Below are positions 7,677-16,352 of a stretch of 64,000 nt of DNA, piece after piece. Position 1 is the stretch's first letter. The number at the start of each line of letters is the position of its first letter. The DNA lies in the NCBI GenBank assembly GCA_963169665.1, contig CAUJET010000164.1, positions 1 through 64,000 on the forward strand, written 5' to 3'. Under the pieces are notes generated by a model. It was given only the letters and a program-made list of their open reading frames with translations. It ran no database searches and was not told the DNA's origin. A program made the position numbers and the translations under genes. The DNA comes from Actinomycetota bacterium (lineage in GTDB: Bacteria > Actinomycetota > Acidimicrobiia > Acidimicrobiales > Ilumatobacteraceae).

Positions 7677-8726
7677 ATGACCGACGTACGACCGACCACC
7701 GACCACACGGGCACCGACGAGACAGGCACCGAGCGGGCTGCGGACAGCCGGCGCTCCATGTTGCGCAAGATGGCGCTGATGGGCGGTGCCGCTGTCGCCG
7801 GCGGGGCCGTCGTGTCACGAACCGCCTCGGCGGCCGACGGTGATCCCGTGCTCGTGGGCACCACCCTCGAAGCCACGTCTCCGACGGAGATCTACTACAC
7901 GGCCGGCCCCGACTATCCCGCTGGCCCGAGCGTGGTGTCCGGAGGCGAGGACGCGTCTCCTCTGCAGACGCTGTTCACCGCCGGTGTCGGCGGCTATGCC
8001 GTCGACAAGGTGGCCAACGGTGTCCACGGCTCGACCGTCGTCCCCACCGGCTACGGCGTCGTCGCCGCCAACGGCGCAACCCCGACCGCCGGCACGGCCA
8101 CCCCGACGGCATTGGCCCTGGCGTCGCTCGGGACCCAGGTGCGGTTCCTGTCGCCGGCGCAGGTGGCCACCGCCGCAGGCCTCACGGACCATCCCGCCAC
8201 CGTCGGGCCGGCGCCCGGCACTCACACCGCCGGCGAGTTGTACGTGGACGACGAGTTCACCCTCTGGTTCGCGGTGCCGTCGGGCTCGACGATCCGCTGG
8301 GTGCGGCTCGCCGGTCAGCAGACCGCTGGCTCGCTCGTCACGTTCCCGACGCCGGTGCGCGTGCTCGACACCCGGCTCACCGGCGCCAAGGTCGCGAACG
8401 CGACGACCGTGACGGTGAACGCTGCGGCCGGCGTCGGCGGCGCAGCCAGCGGGCTGCCCGCCGGCGCGTCGACGGCGCTGGTGAACCTCACGGTCGAGGG
8501 AACGGTGGCGTCGGGCTATCACTCGGCCTACTCGGCCGACGCGACCTACGACCCGAATGCGCCGTTCTCGAACGTCAACTGGGACGGGCCGGGACAGATC
8601 CGGGCGAATCTCGCGGTGATCCGCCTCGGCGATGCGGCGCCGACGACCGAGCGACGCTTCAAGGTCACGTCGGGCGGCGGTGGATCCGCCCATCTGATCG
8701 TCGACCTGATGGGCTACTACCTCTGA
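7677..8726 (+). CDS. Tat-exported extracellular protein of unknown function
   Basis: The 349-residue protein has a twin-arginine signal: S-R-R-S-M-L at residues 24-29, a hydrophobic Ala/Gly/Val run (33-47) and a likely cleavage after 'TASA' near residue 53. It should therefore be exported folded. The mature part is rich in Thr, Ala, Gly and Val. It contains a 'PVRVLDTR' segment near residue 228 and ends 'AHLIVDLMGYYL', a pair that recurs in secreted proteins of marine actinobacteria in my recollection. There are no catalytic motifs and no LPXTG. It is preceded by the typA terminator and so is probably transcribed alone. Confidence 0.8.
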   Translation: MTDVRPTTDHTGTDETGTERAADSRRSMLRKMALMGGAAVAGGAVVSRTASAADGDPVLVGTTLEATSPTEIYYTAGPDYPAGPSVVSGGEDASPLQTLFTAGVGGYAVDKVANGVHGSTVVPTGYGVVAANGATPTAGTATPTALALASLGTQVRFLSPAQVATAAGLTDHPATVGPAPGTHTAGELYVDDEFTLWFAVPSGSTIRWVRLAGQQTAGSLVTFPTPVRVLDTRLTGAKVANATTVTVNAAAGVGGAASGLPAGASTALVNLTVEGTVASGYHSAYSADATYDPNAPFSNVNWDGPGQIRANLAVIRLGDAAPTTERRFKVTSGGGGSAHLIVDLMGYYL

Positions 8727-8754
8727 CCACCAGCTGAGCTACCACCTCTGACCA
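8713..8754 (+). repeat. Imperfect duplication around a stop codon
   Basis: The 17-bp sequence at 8713-8729, spanning the last codons and stop of the Tat-exported protein, recurs at 8738-8754 with one mismatch. It looks like a small local duplication. Confidence 0.75.
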
Positions 8755-8777
8755 TCCGCCGAGACGGTCGTCGTGCG

Positions 8778-9542
8778 TCAGCGCCGACGGACGGCGGGGT
8801 GGGGGAGCGGTGTCCACTTCGGACGGGTCAACAGCGGCATCAGTTGGTCGTAGACCTCCTGGCCGACCATCCCGACGATCTCGTCGCGGAGGTACTCGTA
8901 CACGGGCACCTTGCCACTCCCGCTCCCGCCTCCGTCGGCGACGAACGCGTCGTCGCTCTCGGTGCACCACCAGTGGAACTCGTCGCCGCCCGGGCCCCAG
9001 TCGCGGCGCTTCCATTCGCGCAGCGTGCTGGTGACATGGCCCTGGTCGTCGGTCTGGTGGTCGAGCCGCAACGGCAGCTGCCAGCACACGTTCGGCTTCC
9101 AGTCCATGGGCCGCTCGCCGGCGTCGAGGGCAGCACGGTGCAGCGCACAGCCCGGCCCACCGTCGAACCCGGGGCGGTTCAGGAAGATGCAGGCATCGTC
9201 GACGAGCCGGGTGACCGTCTCACCGTCGTCGCCGGTGTCGAGGAACCCGACCTTCTTGGCCTGCTTTGCGAACTGCCAGACGTCCGGGGTGAGCCGGACG
9301 ACCGATCGCACGACGGTCTGGACGTCGTCGTCGTCGACGAAGTGCGCGCCGTAGCTGCAGCAGCCCTGTGCCATCTCGGTCGCATCGGCGTCGAGCACCC
9401 CCTTGCACCCGCTGCCGAAGATGCAGCTCCAACTCGAACGGAGGAACGTGGCGTCGATCATCCAGGTCCGCTTCTCGGTGCGGTCGTCGAAGCTGATCCA
9501 TTCGTGGGTGTCCAGTGGCTGGCTGGCGGCAGGAAGTGGCAC
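8778..9542 (-). CDS. Cys-rich protein, possibly a metal-binding YkgJ/DUF3109-like protein
   Basis: From the GTG at 9542 the protein has 254 residues and many Cys. They include Cys in 'SCIFGSGCKG', a Cys-Cys pair in 'QGCCSYG', then 'CIFLNRPGFDGGPGC' and 'NVCWQLP'. The spacing resembles YkgJ/DUF3109-type zinc- or iron-cluster proteins, but I cannot place it firmly. The start is chosen because TACATT (minus strand, 9555-9550) lies exactly 7 nt before it. The longer open frame upstream overlaps alaS and its promoter. The gene diverges from alaS. Confidence 0.7.
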   Translation of the reverse strand: MPLPAASQPLDTHEWISFDDRTEKRTWMIDATFLRSSWSCIFGSGCKGVLDADATEMAQGCCSYGAHFVDDDDVQTVVRSVVRLTPDVWQFAKQAKKVGFLDTGDDGETVTRLVDDACIFLNRPGFDGGPGCALHRAALDAGERPMDWKPNVCWQLPLRLDHQTDDQGHVTSTLREWKRRDWGPGGDEFHWWCTESDDAFVADGGGSGSGKVPVYEYLRDEIVGMVGQEVYDQLMPLLTRPKWTPLPHPAVRRR

Positions 9543-9549
9543 GTCAGCG

Positions 9550-9570
9550 AATGTAGAGCCTCGGTAGGCT
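9550..9570. promoter_or_regulatory. Divergent -10 elements between the Cys-rich gene and alaS
   Basis: The minus-strand TACATT (9555-9550) is 7 nt from the GTG at 9542. The plus-strand TAGGCT (9565-9570) is 9 nt from the alaS ATG. The hexamers are 9 bp apart. Confidence 0.45.
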
Positions 9571-9579
9571 CGACGCTGC

Positions 9580-12189
9580 ATGAGCACCCCCTCGACCCCC
9601 CGCACCGCCGACGAGCTCCGTTCCGCCTTCACGGGCTTCTTCGCCGACCGTGGCCACCAGGTGGTCCCGTCGGCGAGTCTGATCCCGCACGACCCGACGT
9701 TGCTGTTCACGGTGGCAGGCATGGTGCCGTTCAAGCCCTTCTTCGTGGGCGACGAGACCCCGCCGTACAAGCGGGCAGTCACCTCGCAGAAGTGCGCTCG
9801 CGCGGGTGGCAAGCACAACGACCTCGACGACGTGGGGCGCACCTCGCGTCACCTCGTGTTCTTCGAGATGCTCGGCAACTTCAGCTTCGGTGACTACTTC
9901 AAGAGCGATGCCATCCCGTGGGCGTGGGACCTCGTCACGAACACCTTCGGCCTCGACGGCGACCGTCTGTGGGTGACGGTGCACGACAGCGACGACGACG
10001 CCGAGGCGATCTGGCACGAGCAGGTCGGCGTCCCGATGTCGCGCATCCAGCGCCTCGGCGACAAGGACAACTTCTGGCAGATGGGCGAGACCGGCCCCTG
10101 TGGCCCCTGCAGCGAGATCCACTTCGACCGCGGCCCGGCGTTCGGCCCCGAGGGCGGCCCGCTCGCCGACACCTCGGGCGAGCGGTTCATGGAGCTCTAC
10201 AACCTGGTCTTCATGCAGTTCAACCAGGCGGCCGACGGCACGCGCACGCCGCTGCCCAAGCCCTCCATCGACACCGGTGCCGGTCTCGAGCGCATCCTGT
10301 GCGTGCTGCAGGACGTCGATGCCGTGTGGGAGACCGATCTCATGCGCCCGCTCATCGAGCAGGCGTGCAGCCTCACGGGCAAGTCGTACACGTCGGGCGA
10401 CTACGACGACCGAGACAGTTTCGCCATGCGCGTGCTCGCCGAGCACGCCCGCAGCAGCACGATGCTCGTCGCCGACGGCGTGTTCCCGAGCAACGAGAAC
10501 CGTGGCTACGTGCTGCGCCGCATCATCCGCCGTGCGGTGCGCTACGCGTACCTGCTCGGCACCGAACAGCTCGTGATGCCGTCGCTCGTGGAGACCGCGA
10601 TCGACGTGATGGGCAACGCCTACCCCGACGTCGCCAAGCAGCGCGACTTCATCGTCGGCGTGCTCACCCGCGAAGAGGAGCGCTTCCGCCAGACGCTGAA
10701 GACCGGTCTCGCGATCCTCGAGGACGAGCTCGTCACCAATCCCACCAAGCTGCCGGGCACCACCGCGTTCACCCTCCACGACACGTACGGCTTCCCCCTC
10801 GAGCTCACCGAGGAGATCGCGAGCGAGCGCGGCGTGGCCGTCGACGGCGAGGGCTTCGACGCCGAGATGCAGGCTCAACGCGAGCGCGCCAAGGCGGCCC
10901 GCAAGGGGGCGACGGTCGGCGACGAGCGCATGAATGCCTACCGCGACGTCGTCGAGCAGCACGGCACCACCGAGTTCATCGGTTACACCGACGACTCCGC
11001 CGAGGCCACGGTGCTCGCCGTCCTGCCGGGTGCCGAGGAGGGCACCGTCGAGATCTTCCTGAATCGCACCCCCTTCTACGCCGAGAGCGGTGGCCAGGTC
11101 GGCGACGCCGGCACGATCAACGCCGACACCGGCATCGCCGAAGTGATCGACACCACGTTCGCGCTGCCCGGCCTGCGTCGCCATGTCGCCCGGGTCCTGA
11201 GCGGCGAGATGATCGCTGGCGCCAACGCGACCGCCACGATCGACGTGGAGCGTCGCGACGCGACCCGGCGGAACCACACGGGCACCCACCTGCTGCACCA
11301 CGCGCTGCGCATCGTGCTCGGCGAGCACGTGAAGCAGGCCGGCTCGCTCGTGGGTCCGGATCGTCTGCGTTTCGACTTCAGCCACTACGCCCCGGTCTCC
11401 GACGAGGAGATCGCCCGCATCGAGGCGATCGTCAACGCCGAGACCCTGTCGAACGCCCCGGCGCGTGCGTTCGAGACCACCAAGGACGAGGCGCTCGCGA
11501 TGGGCGCGATGGCGTTCTTCGGTGACAAGTACGGCGACATCGTGCGTGTGCTCGAGGCCGGCAGCTCGATCGAGCTCTGCGGTGGTACGCACGTGAAGGC
11601 GACCGGTGACATCGGCATCGTCAAGGTCGTGAGCGAGAGCTCGATCGGCTCCAACCTGCGTCGCATCGAAGCGGTCACCGGCGCCAACACCCTCGCGTTG
11701 CTGCAGCGCGACGAGCAAGTGATCACCGACGTGGCACGCCTCGTGGGCGCCAGCACCGACGACCTGGTCGGCGGCGTGCAGCGGCGCCTCGACGAGATCA
11801 AGCACCTGCAGGACGAGCTCAAGGCGCTGCGGGCCCAGCTCGCCACCGGCCGGGCCGGCGAGTTGGCCGGCGCGGCCGAGGCCGGCGTGGTCGTACAGCG
11901 CATCGACGGGCTGAGCCCGGGTGACCTGCGCGAGCTCGCCATCGCCGTGCGCCAGCAGGGCGGCGTCGAGATCGTCGTCCTCGCCGGCATCAGCGACAGC
12001 GGTGGCGTGTCCCTCGTGAGCGCGGTCACGGCCTCCTCGGGCAAGGTGGCCGGCGAACTCATCAAGGACGCGGCGAAGGCCGTCGGCGGCGGCGGTGGCG
12101 GCAAGGGCGACGTGGCCACCGCCGGCGGCAAGAACCCCGACGGCATCGACGAGGCGCTCCGCATCGCGAAGGCTGCGGCCACCAACTGA
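9580..12189 (+). CDS. alaS: Alanyl-tRNA synthetase
   Basis: At 869 residues this is a complete AlaRS. The N-terminal class II catalytic core has motif 1 around 'DPTLLFTVAGMVPFKP', and 'CARAGGKHNDLDDVGRT' near residue 75. The editing domain has the zinc-site histidines in 'HTGTHLLHHAL' and the Cys/His of 'ELCGGTHV' near residue 668. The C-terminal domain ends with a Gly-rich run (about residue 830) and 'ALRIAKAAA'. It charges tRNA-Ala and hydrolyses mischarged Ser/Gly. ruvX and mltG follow, the usual actinobacterial order. Confidence 0.98.
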   Translation: MSTPSTPRTADELRSAFTGFFADRGHQVVPSASLIPHDPTLLFTVAGMVPFKPFFVGDETPPYKRAVTSQKCARAGGKHNDLDDVGRTSRHLVFFEMLGNFSFGDYFKSDAIPWAWDLVTNTFGLDGDRLWVTVHDSDDDAEAIWHEQVGVPMSRIQRLGDKDNFWQMGETGPCGPCSEIHFDRGPAFGPEGGPLADTSGERFMELYNLVFMQFNQAADGTRTPLPKPSIDTGAGLERILCVLQDVDAVWETDLMRPLIEQACSLTGKSYTSGDYDDRDSFAMRVLAEHARSSTMLVADGVFPSNENRGYVLRRIIRRAVRYAYLLGTEQLVMPSLVETAIDVMGNAYPDVAKQRDFIVGVLTREEERFRQTLKTGLAILEDELVTNPTKLPGTTAFTLHDTYGFPLELTEEIASERGVAVDGEGFDAEMQAQRERAKAARKGATVGDERMNAYRDVVEQHGTTEFIGYTDDSAEATVLAVLPGAEEGTVEIFLNRTPFYAESGGQVGDAGTINADTGIAEVIDTTFALPGLRRHVARVLSGEMIAGANATATIDVERRDATRRNHTGTHLLHHALRIVLGEHVKQAGSLVGPDRLRFDFSHYAPVSDEEIARIEAIVNAETLSNAPARAFETTKDEALAMGAMAFFGDKYGDIVRVLEAGSSIELCGGTHVKATGDIGIVKVVSESSIGSNLRRIEAVTGANTLALLQRDEQVITDVARLVGASTDDLVGGVQRRLDEIKHLQDELKALRAQLATGRAGELAGAAEAGVVVQRIDGLSPGDLRELAIAVRQQGGVEIVVLAGISDSGGVSLVSAVTASSGKVAGELIKDAAKAVGGGGGGKGDVATAGGKNPDGIDEALRIAKAAATN

Positions 12190-12200
12190 GCGGGTCACCG

Positions 12201-12632
12201 GTGCGAGCGCTCGGCGTCGATCTCGGCTCGAAGCGGATCGGCATCGCGGTCAGCGACCGCACGGGCACGATCGCGTCGCCGCTCACCATGGTGCCGCGAT
12301 CGGGCAACACGGCGGCCGATCATCGGCGGATCGCCGCGCTCGTCATCGAGGAGGAGGCCGAGATCGTCGTCGTCGGCCTGCCGCTCAACATGAACGGCTC
12401 GGTCGGACCGGCGGCACAGGCTGCCATCGCCGAGGCGAAGGCGTTGGCTACCGTGGTCGGCGTGCCGGTGGAGACCTACGACGAGCGCCGCACCACGGTG
12501 ACGGCCGACGCAGCGCTGATGGAGTTCAAGATGAACGCCCAGGCGCGCCGCAAGGTGGTCGACAAGGTCGCCGCCGCCGTGATGCTGCAGAACTGGCTCG
12601 AAGCCCGCGGCGCGCACCGGTGGGACGACTGA
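12201..12632 (+). CDS. ruvX: YqgF/RuvX-type nuclease
   Basis: The 143-residue protein has the RNase H-like fold signature 'GVDLGSKRIGIAVSD' at residues 5-19 and 'VVGLPLNMNG' near residue 58. 'ETYDERRTTVTAD' near residue 91 holds the second acidic cluster. Members process the 5' end of pre-16S rRNA and have been proposed as Holliday-junction resolvases. The GTG start follows alaS by 11 nt, and mltG begins 1 nt after its stop, so the three are probably one transcript. Confidence 0.92.
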   Translation: MRALGVDLGSKRIGIAVSDRTGTIASPLTMVPRSGNTAADHRRIAALVIEEEAEIVVVGLPLNMNGSVGPAAQAAIAEAKALATVVGVPVETYDERRTTVTADAALMEFKMNAQARRKVVDKVAAAVMLQNWLEARGAHRWDD

Positions 12633-12633
12633 C

Positions 12634-13839
12634 GTGGTGCTGAAGCTCGACGACCCGCGCGAGAAACGCGTCGCGTCGGAGTGGAAGCACGACCCGTGGG
12701 ACGACCCTGATGCGACCGGCGCGATCGTCGTCGAACGGGCGCGCAAGAACCGGTGGCCGTTCAAATGGCTGGCGTACACGCTGCTCTCGATCAGCCTCGT
12801 CACGGTGCTCGTCGCCGGTTCGGTCGGCTGGTGGTACCTGCAGCAGATCAATCCGTCCGGCGATCCCGAGGCGGCGGTCAACTTCACCGTCGACGAGGGC
12901 GAGACGGTCGACTCGCTGAGCGTGCGACTCCAGAACGAGGGCTTCATCACCAACGCCCGGGTGTTCCGTTGGTACGTGGAGCGCCAGGGCGGCCTCGAGC
13001 TCACGCCCGGCTACTACCGGCTCCGTCCTCGAGACCACATGGGCAACCTGATGCAGGTGCTCAGCACCCCACCGGAACAGACCTACACCTCGGTCACGTT
13101 CCCCGAGGGCTTCACGGTCGACCGGATGGCGCAACGCCTCAGCGAACGCATGCCACGTCTGTTGATGAGCGACTTCATCACGGCCGCCACCGACGGCAGC
13201 ATCCGGTCGGAGTGGCAGCCCGAAGGCGTCACGAGCCTCGAAGGGCTGCTGTTCCCCGACACGTACCAGGTGTCCAACGGCGAGACGCCTGCCCAGGTGA
13301 TCGAGCGCATGGTCGCCCTGATGGAGCGCGTCGGTCGTCAGGAGGACATCGTCGTCAAGGGCTACGAGCAGGCACTGACGGCGTACCAGGTGCTCATCGT
13401 CGCCTCGATGGTCGAACGTGAGGCGAAGGTCGACGAGGACCGGGCGATGATCGCCCGCGTGATCCTCAACCGGCTCCGCCTGCCCGAGCCGATGCCGCTC
13501 CAGATCGATGCGACGCTCTTCTACCAGCAGGACCAGACCCGGCCGTTCTCGGAACTGAAGGCGCTCGACACGCCGTACAACACCTATCTCTACACCGGTC
13601 TGCCGCCCACGCCGATCGCCAATCCGGGTCGCGCCTCGATCGAGGCGGTGCTGAACCCGGCCCCGAACCCGCCCGAGGGTGGTCCCGAGTGCCAGCAGTT
13701 GCCCGAGGAGGTCCGCAAGGACCAGTGCCTGTGGCTGTACTACGTGCTGGCCGACGAAGCGGGCGGCCACGCCTTCGCCGTCACCCTCGCCGAGCACGAG
13801 GCCAACGTGCAGAAGGCGCTCGAAGCGGGCCTGCTGTGA
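12634..13839 (+). CDS. mltG: Endolytic murein transglycosylase MltG
   Basis: The 401-residue protein has a cytoplasmic N-terminal tail of about 45 residues, one membrane helix (about 47-69) and an extracytoplasmic YceG domain. The catalytic Glu lies in 'SMVEREAKVDEDRAMIA' near residue 264, and 'YNTYLYTGLPPTPIANPG' near residue 315 is the other family block. MltG cleaves nascent glycan strands and limits peptidoglycan chain length. The GTG start is 1 nt after ruvX, and the stop overlaps aroE as GTGA. Confidence 0.95.
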   Translation: MVLKLDDPREKRVASEWKHDPWDDPDATGAIVVERARKNRWPFKWLAYTLLSISLVTVLVAGSVGWWYLQQINPSGDPEAAVNFTVDEGETVDSLSVRLQNEGFITNARVFRWYVERQGGLELTPGYYRLRPRDHMGNLMQVLSTPPEQTYTSVTFPEGFTVDRMAQRLSERMPRLLMSDFITAATDGSIRSEWQPEGVTSLEGLLFPDTYQVSNGETPAQVIERMVALMERVGRQEDIVVKGYEQALTAYQVLIVASMVEREAKVDEDRAMIARVILNRLRLPEPMPLQIDATLFYQQDQTRPFSELKALDTPYNTYLYTGLPPTPIANPGRASIEAVLNPAPNPPEGGPECQQLPEEVRKDQCLWLYYVLADEAGGHAFAVTLAEHEANVQKALEAGLL

Positions 13840-14666
13840 TCACCGGCGCCACGACGGTGGCAGCCGTGATCGGGGCACCCGTGACGCACAGTCTGTCGCC
13901 GGCGCTGCACAACGCGGCGTTCGCCGCCGCGGGTGTCGACTGGGTGTACGCGGCGTTCGAGGTGGCGCCCGGTGCGGCGGTTCGAGCCCTCGACGCGATG
14001 CGAGCGCTCGGCCTCGGCGGCCTGTCGGTCACGATGCCGCACAAAGAGGCCGTCGCCGACGCCGTCGATGCGCTCGACCCCGCCGCAACGGCGTTGCACA
14101 GCGTGAACACCGTCGTGCGGTCGCCCGACGGACTGCTCGTCGGCCACAGCACCGACGGTGCCGGGTTCGTCGCGTCGTTGGCCGAAGCCGATGTGGAGGT
14201 GGCCGGGCGGTCCGTCGCGGTCGTCGGCGCCGGGGCCGCCGCCCGGGCGGTGATCGACGCGCTCGCACGTGCGGGCGCGGCGTCCGTCACGGTGGTCAAC
14301 CGGTCGATCGACCGGGCCGAGCACGCAGCAGCCCTCGCCGGCGCTGCCGGACGGGTCGGCATCGCGGCCGACATCGCCGGGGTCGACATCGTCGTCAACG
14401 CCACCTCCGTCGGCATGGCGAGCGACGAGCTCCCGATCGACCCGGCGCTCCTGCACGCCGGGCAGGTGGTCGCCGACCTGGTGTACCACCCGCTGCAGAC
14501 CGCCCTGCTGAGGGCCGCCGCGGCGGCGGGCGCGCGCACGGTCGACGGGCTCGGGATGCTCGTCCACCAGGCGGCGCTCCAACAGCAGCTCTGGCTCGGG
14601 GCGTTGCCCGACACCGCGGTGATGCGTGCTGCAGCTCTCCGGGAGCTGGCCGCACGCTCCCGGTAA
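13836..14666 (+). CDS. aroE: Shikimate dehydrogenase
   Basis: The 276-residue protein carries the substrate-binding motif 'HSLSPALHNAAF' (about residues 14-25), the 'MPHKEAV' loop with the catalytic Lys, and an NADP-binding 'VVGAGAAARAV' Rossmann segment. It reduces 3-dehydroshikimate to shikimate. The GTG is chosen because it overlaps the mltG stop (GTGA) and puts the N-terminus at the family position. Its stop TAA also begins the -10 box of aroC. Confidence 0.95.
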   Translation: MITGATTVAAVIGAPVTHSLSPALHNAAFAAAGVDWVYAAFEVAPGAAVRALDAMRALGLGGLSVTMPHKEAVADAVDALDPAATALHSVNTVVRSPDGLLVGHSTDGAGFVASLAEADVEVAGRSVAVVGAGAAARAVIDALARAGAASVTVVNRSIDRAEHAAALAGAAGRVGIAADIAGVDIVVNATSVGMASDELPIDPALLHAGQVVADLVYHPLQTALLRAAAAAGARTVDGLGMLVHQAALQQQLWLGALPDTAVMRAAALRELAARSR

Positions 14667-14669
14667 CCT
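14664..14669 (+). promoter_or_regulatory. -10 element of aroC, sharing the aroE stop codon
   Basis: TAACCT starts with the aroE stop TAA and lies exactly 7 nt before the aroC GTG at 14677. aroC can thus be transcribed apart from alaS-aroE, as a leaderless mRNA. Confidence 0.5.
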
Positions 14670-14676
14670 CTCTGGC

Positions 14677-15846
14677 GTGTTGCGCTACCTCACCGCCGGC
14701 GAATCGCACGGCCAGGCCCTCGTCGTCATCGTCGAAGGTCTCCCCGCCGGGCTCGAGATCACGGTGGAGGAGATCCAGGCCGAGATGGCCCGTCGTCGTC
14801 TCGGCTACGGACGCGGCCCCCGGCAGCGGTTCGAACAGGACGAGCTGACCCTGCTCGGCGGCGTTCGCCACGGCCGCACGCTCGGGTCACCGGTCGCGAT
14901 CGAGATCAAGAACAGCGAGTGGTTCCGCAGCGACAAGTGGCACGAGGAGATGTCGCCGGCCCCCGGCGTCACCAAGGACCCGCTCACGCAGGTGCGCCCC
15001 GGTCATGCCGACCTCGTCGGGATGCAGAAGTACGGCTTCACCGACGCTCGCGACGTGCTCGAACGAGCGAGCGCCCGCGAGACCGCTGCCCGGGTGGCCG
15101 CCGGTGCGCTCGCCAAGAAGCTGCTCGGCGAGCTCGGCTGCCAGGTCCTGTCGCACGTGATCCAGATGGGCGCCGCCCGTTCGACGGCCACCGATCGACC
15201 CACGTTCGCCGACCTCGACCGGGTCGACGAGTCGCCGGTGCGGTGCTTCGACGCCGGCGCCGAGGAGGCGATGATCGACGAGGTCAAGGACGCGGCGAAG
15301 GACGGCGACTCGCTCGGCGGCATCGTCGAGGTGTTGGCCTACGGCGTGCCGGTCGGTCTGGGCAGCCATGTGCACTGGGACCGCAAGCTCGACGCCTCGT
15401 TGGCCCAGGCCATCATGAGCATCCAGGCGGTCAAGGGCGTCGAGATCGGCGACGGGTTCGAGGTCGCCGGCCGTCGCGGCAGCGCCGCGCACGACCCGAT
15501 CGTCTGGGATGCCGATGCGAACGACTACCGGCGCGAGAGCACGCTCGCCGGCGGCACCGAGGGCGGCATGAGCACGGGTGAGCTGCTCGTGGTTCGCGCG
15601 GCGATGAAGCCGTTGGCCACACTCAACCGACCGACGTTGAAGACCGTCGACGTGGTCACCAAGGAGGAGACGGTGAGCTTCAAGGAGCGCACCGACGTCA
15701 CGGCCGTTCCCGCGATGGGCGTCGTCGCCGAGACCATGGTGGCGCTCGTCCTCGCCGCCGAGGCCCAGCGCAAGTTCGGCGGCGACAGCGTGCGTGAGTT
15801 CGTCCGCAACGCGCAGGCCTTCGAGGCGTCGCTGCACTCGTCGTGA
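14677..15846 (+). CDS. aroC: Chorismate synthase
   Basis: The 389-residue protein starts with the family signature 'YLTAGESHGQAL' and contains 'RRLGYGRGPRQ' and 'GVRHGRTLGSP'. The later block 'GGTEGGMSTGE' lies near residue 290. It converts EPSP to chorismate with reduced FMN, the last step of the shared aromatic pathway. The GTG is preferred over an upstream in-frame ATG because TAACCT is 7 nt before it and homologues begin here. Its 3' end overlaps the aroK start. Confidence 0.97.
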   Translation: MLRYLTAGESHGQALVVIVEGLPAGLEITVEEIQAEMARRRLGYGRGPRQRFEQDELTLLGGVRHGRTLGSPVAIEIKNSEWFRSDKWHEEMSPAPGVTKDPLTQVRPGHADLVGMQKYGFTDARDVLERASARETAARVAAGALAKKLLGELGCQVLSHVIQMGAARSTATDRPTFADLDRVDESPVRCFDAGAEEAMIDEVKDAAKDGDSLGGIVEVLAYGVPVGLGSHVHWDRKLDASLAQAIMSIQAVKGVEIGDGFEVAGRRGSAAHDPIVWDADANDYRRESTLAGGTEGGMSTGELLVVRAAMKPLATLNRPTLKTVDVVTKEETVSFKERTDVTAVPAMGVVAETMVALVLAAEAQRKFGGDSVREFVRNAQAFEASLHSS

Positions 15847-16352
15847 TGCCCGGCGATCGCCATCTCGTGCTCGTCGGTCTCATGGGCTCTGGCAAGTCGA
15901 CGGTCGCCCGTGCGCTCGGCGAACGCCTCGGCCGGCGTCTGGTCGACACGGATTCGGTGATCGAGGCCCGCACCGGTCGGACCGTGCGGCAGATCTTCGC
16001 CGACGACGGTGAACCGGCGTTCCGAGCGCTCGAGGCGCAGGTCTTGTCCGATGCGCTCGCCGACCCGCAACCCACGGTCATCGCCGCAGCTGGTGGGGTC
16101 GTGCTGCGCGACGAGAACCGTGCGGCGCTGCGCTCCTCGGGTGCCCGCGTCGTGTGGTTGGCAGCCGACCCGGCGGTGCTGGTGGAGCGGGTGCGCTCGG
16201 GCGGGCACCGTCCCGCCCTCGACGCCGACCCAGCGGGTACGTTGCGGCGCATGCACGAGACCCGTGAACCGCTGTACCGCGAGGTGGCCGATCTCATCGT
16301 GAGCGTCGACGGCCGCAGTGTGGGCGACGTGGTGGAGGCGATCCTGCGATGA
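15843..16352 (+). CDS. aroK: Shikimate kinase
   Basis: The 169-residue protein has the P-loop 'LMGSGKSTVAR' (residues 13-23), the shikimate-binding 'DTDSVIE' and 'AAGGVVLRDENR' with the conserved Gly-Gly. The lid 'GGHRPALD' follows near residue 120. It phosphorylates shikimate with ATP. The start is GTG 15843 or the adjacent ATG 15846; both overlap the aroC stop region. The stop overlaps aroB as ATGA. Confidence 0.95.
   Translation: MMPGDRHLVLVGLMGSGKSTVARALGERLGRRLVDTDSVIEARTGRTVRQIFADDGEPAFRALEAQVLSDALADPQPTVIAAAGGVVLRDENRAALRSSGARVVWLAADPAVLVERVRSGGHRPALDADPAGTLRRMHETREPLYREVADLIVSVDGRSVGDVVEAILR

Noticed and set aside
9544-12198. 884-codon minus-strand frame opposite alaS, and similar long antisense frames opposite carB, typA and others
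   Set aside because: High GC makes stop-free antisense frames common; these lie opposite well-conserved enzymes and read as Arg/Ala/Gly/His-rich sequence without known motifs.
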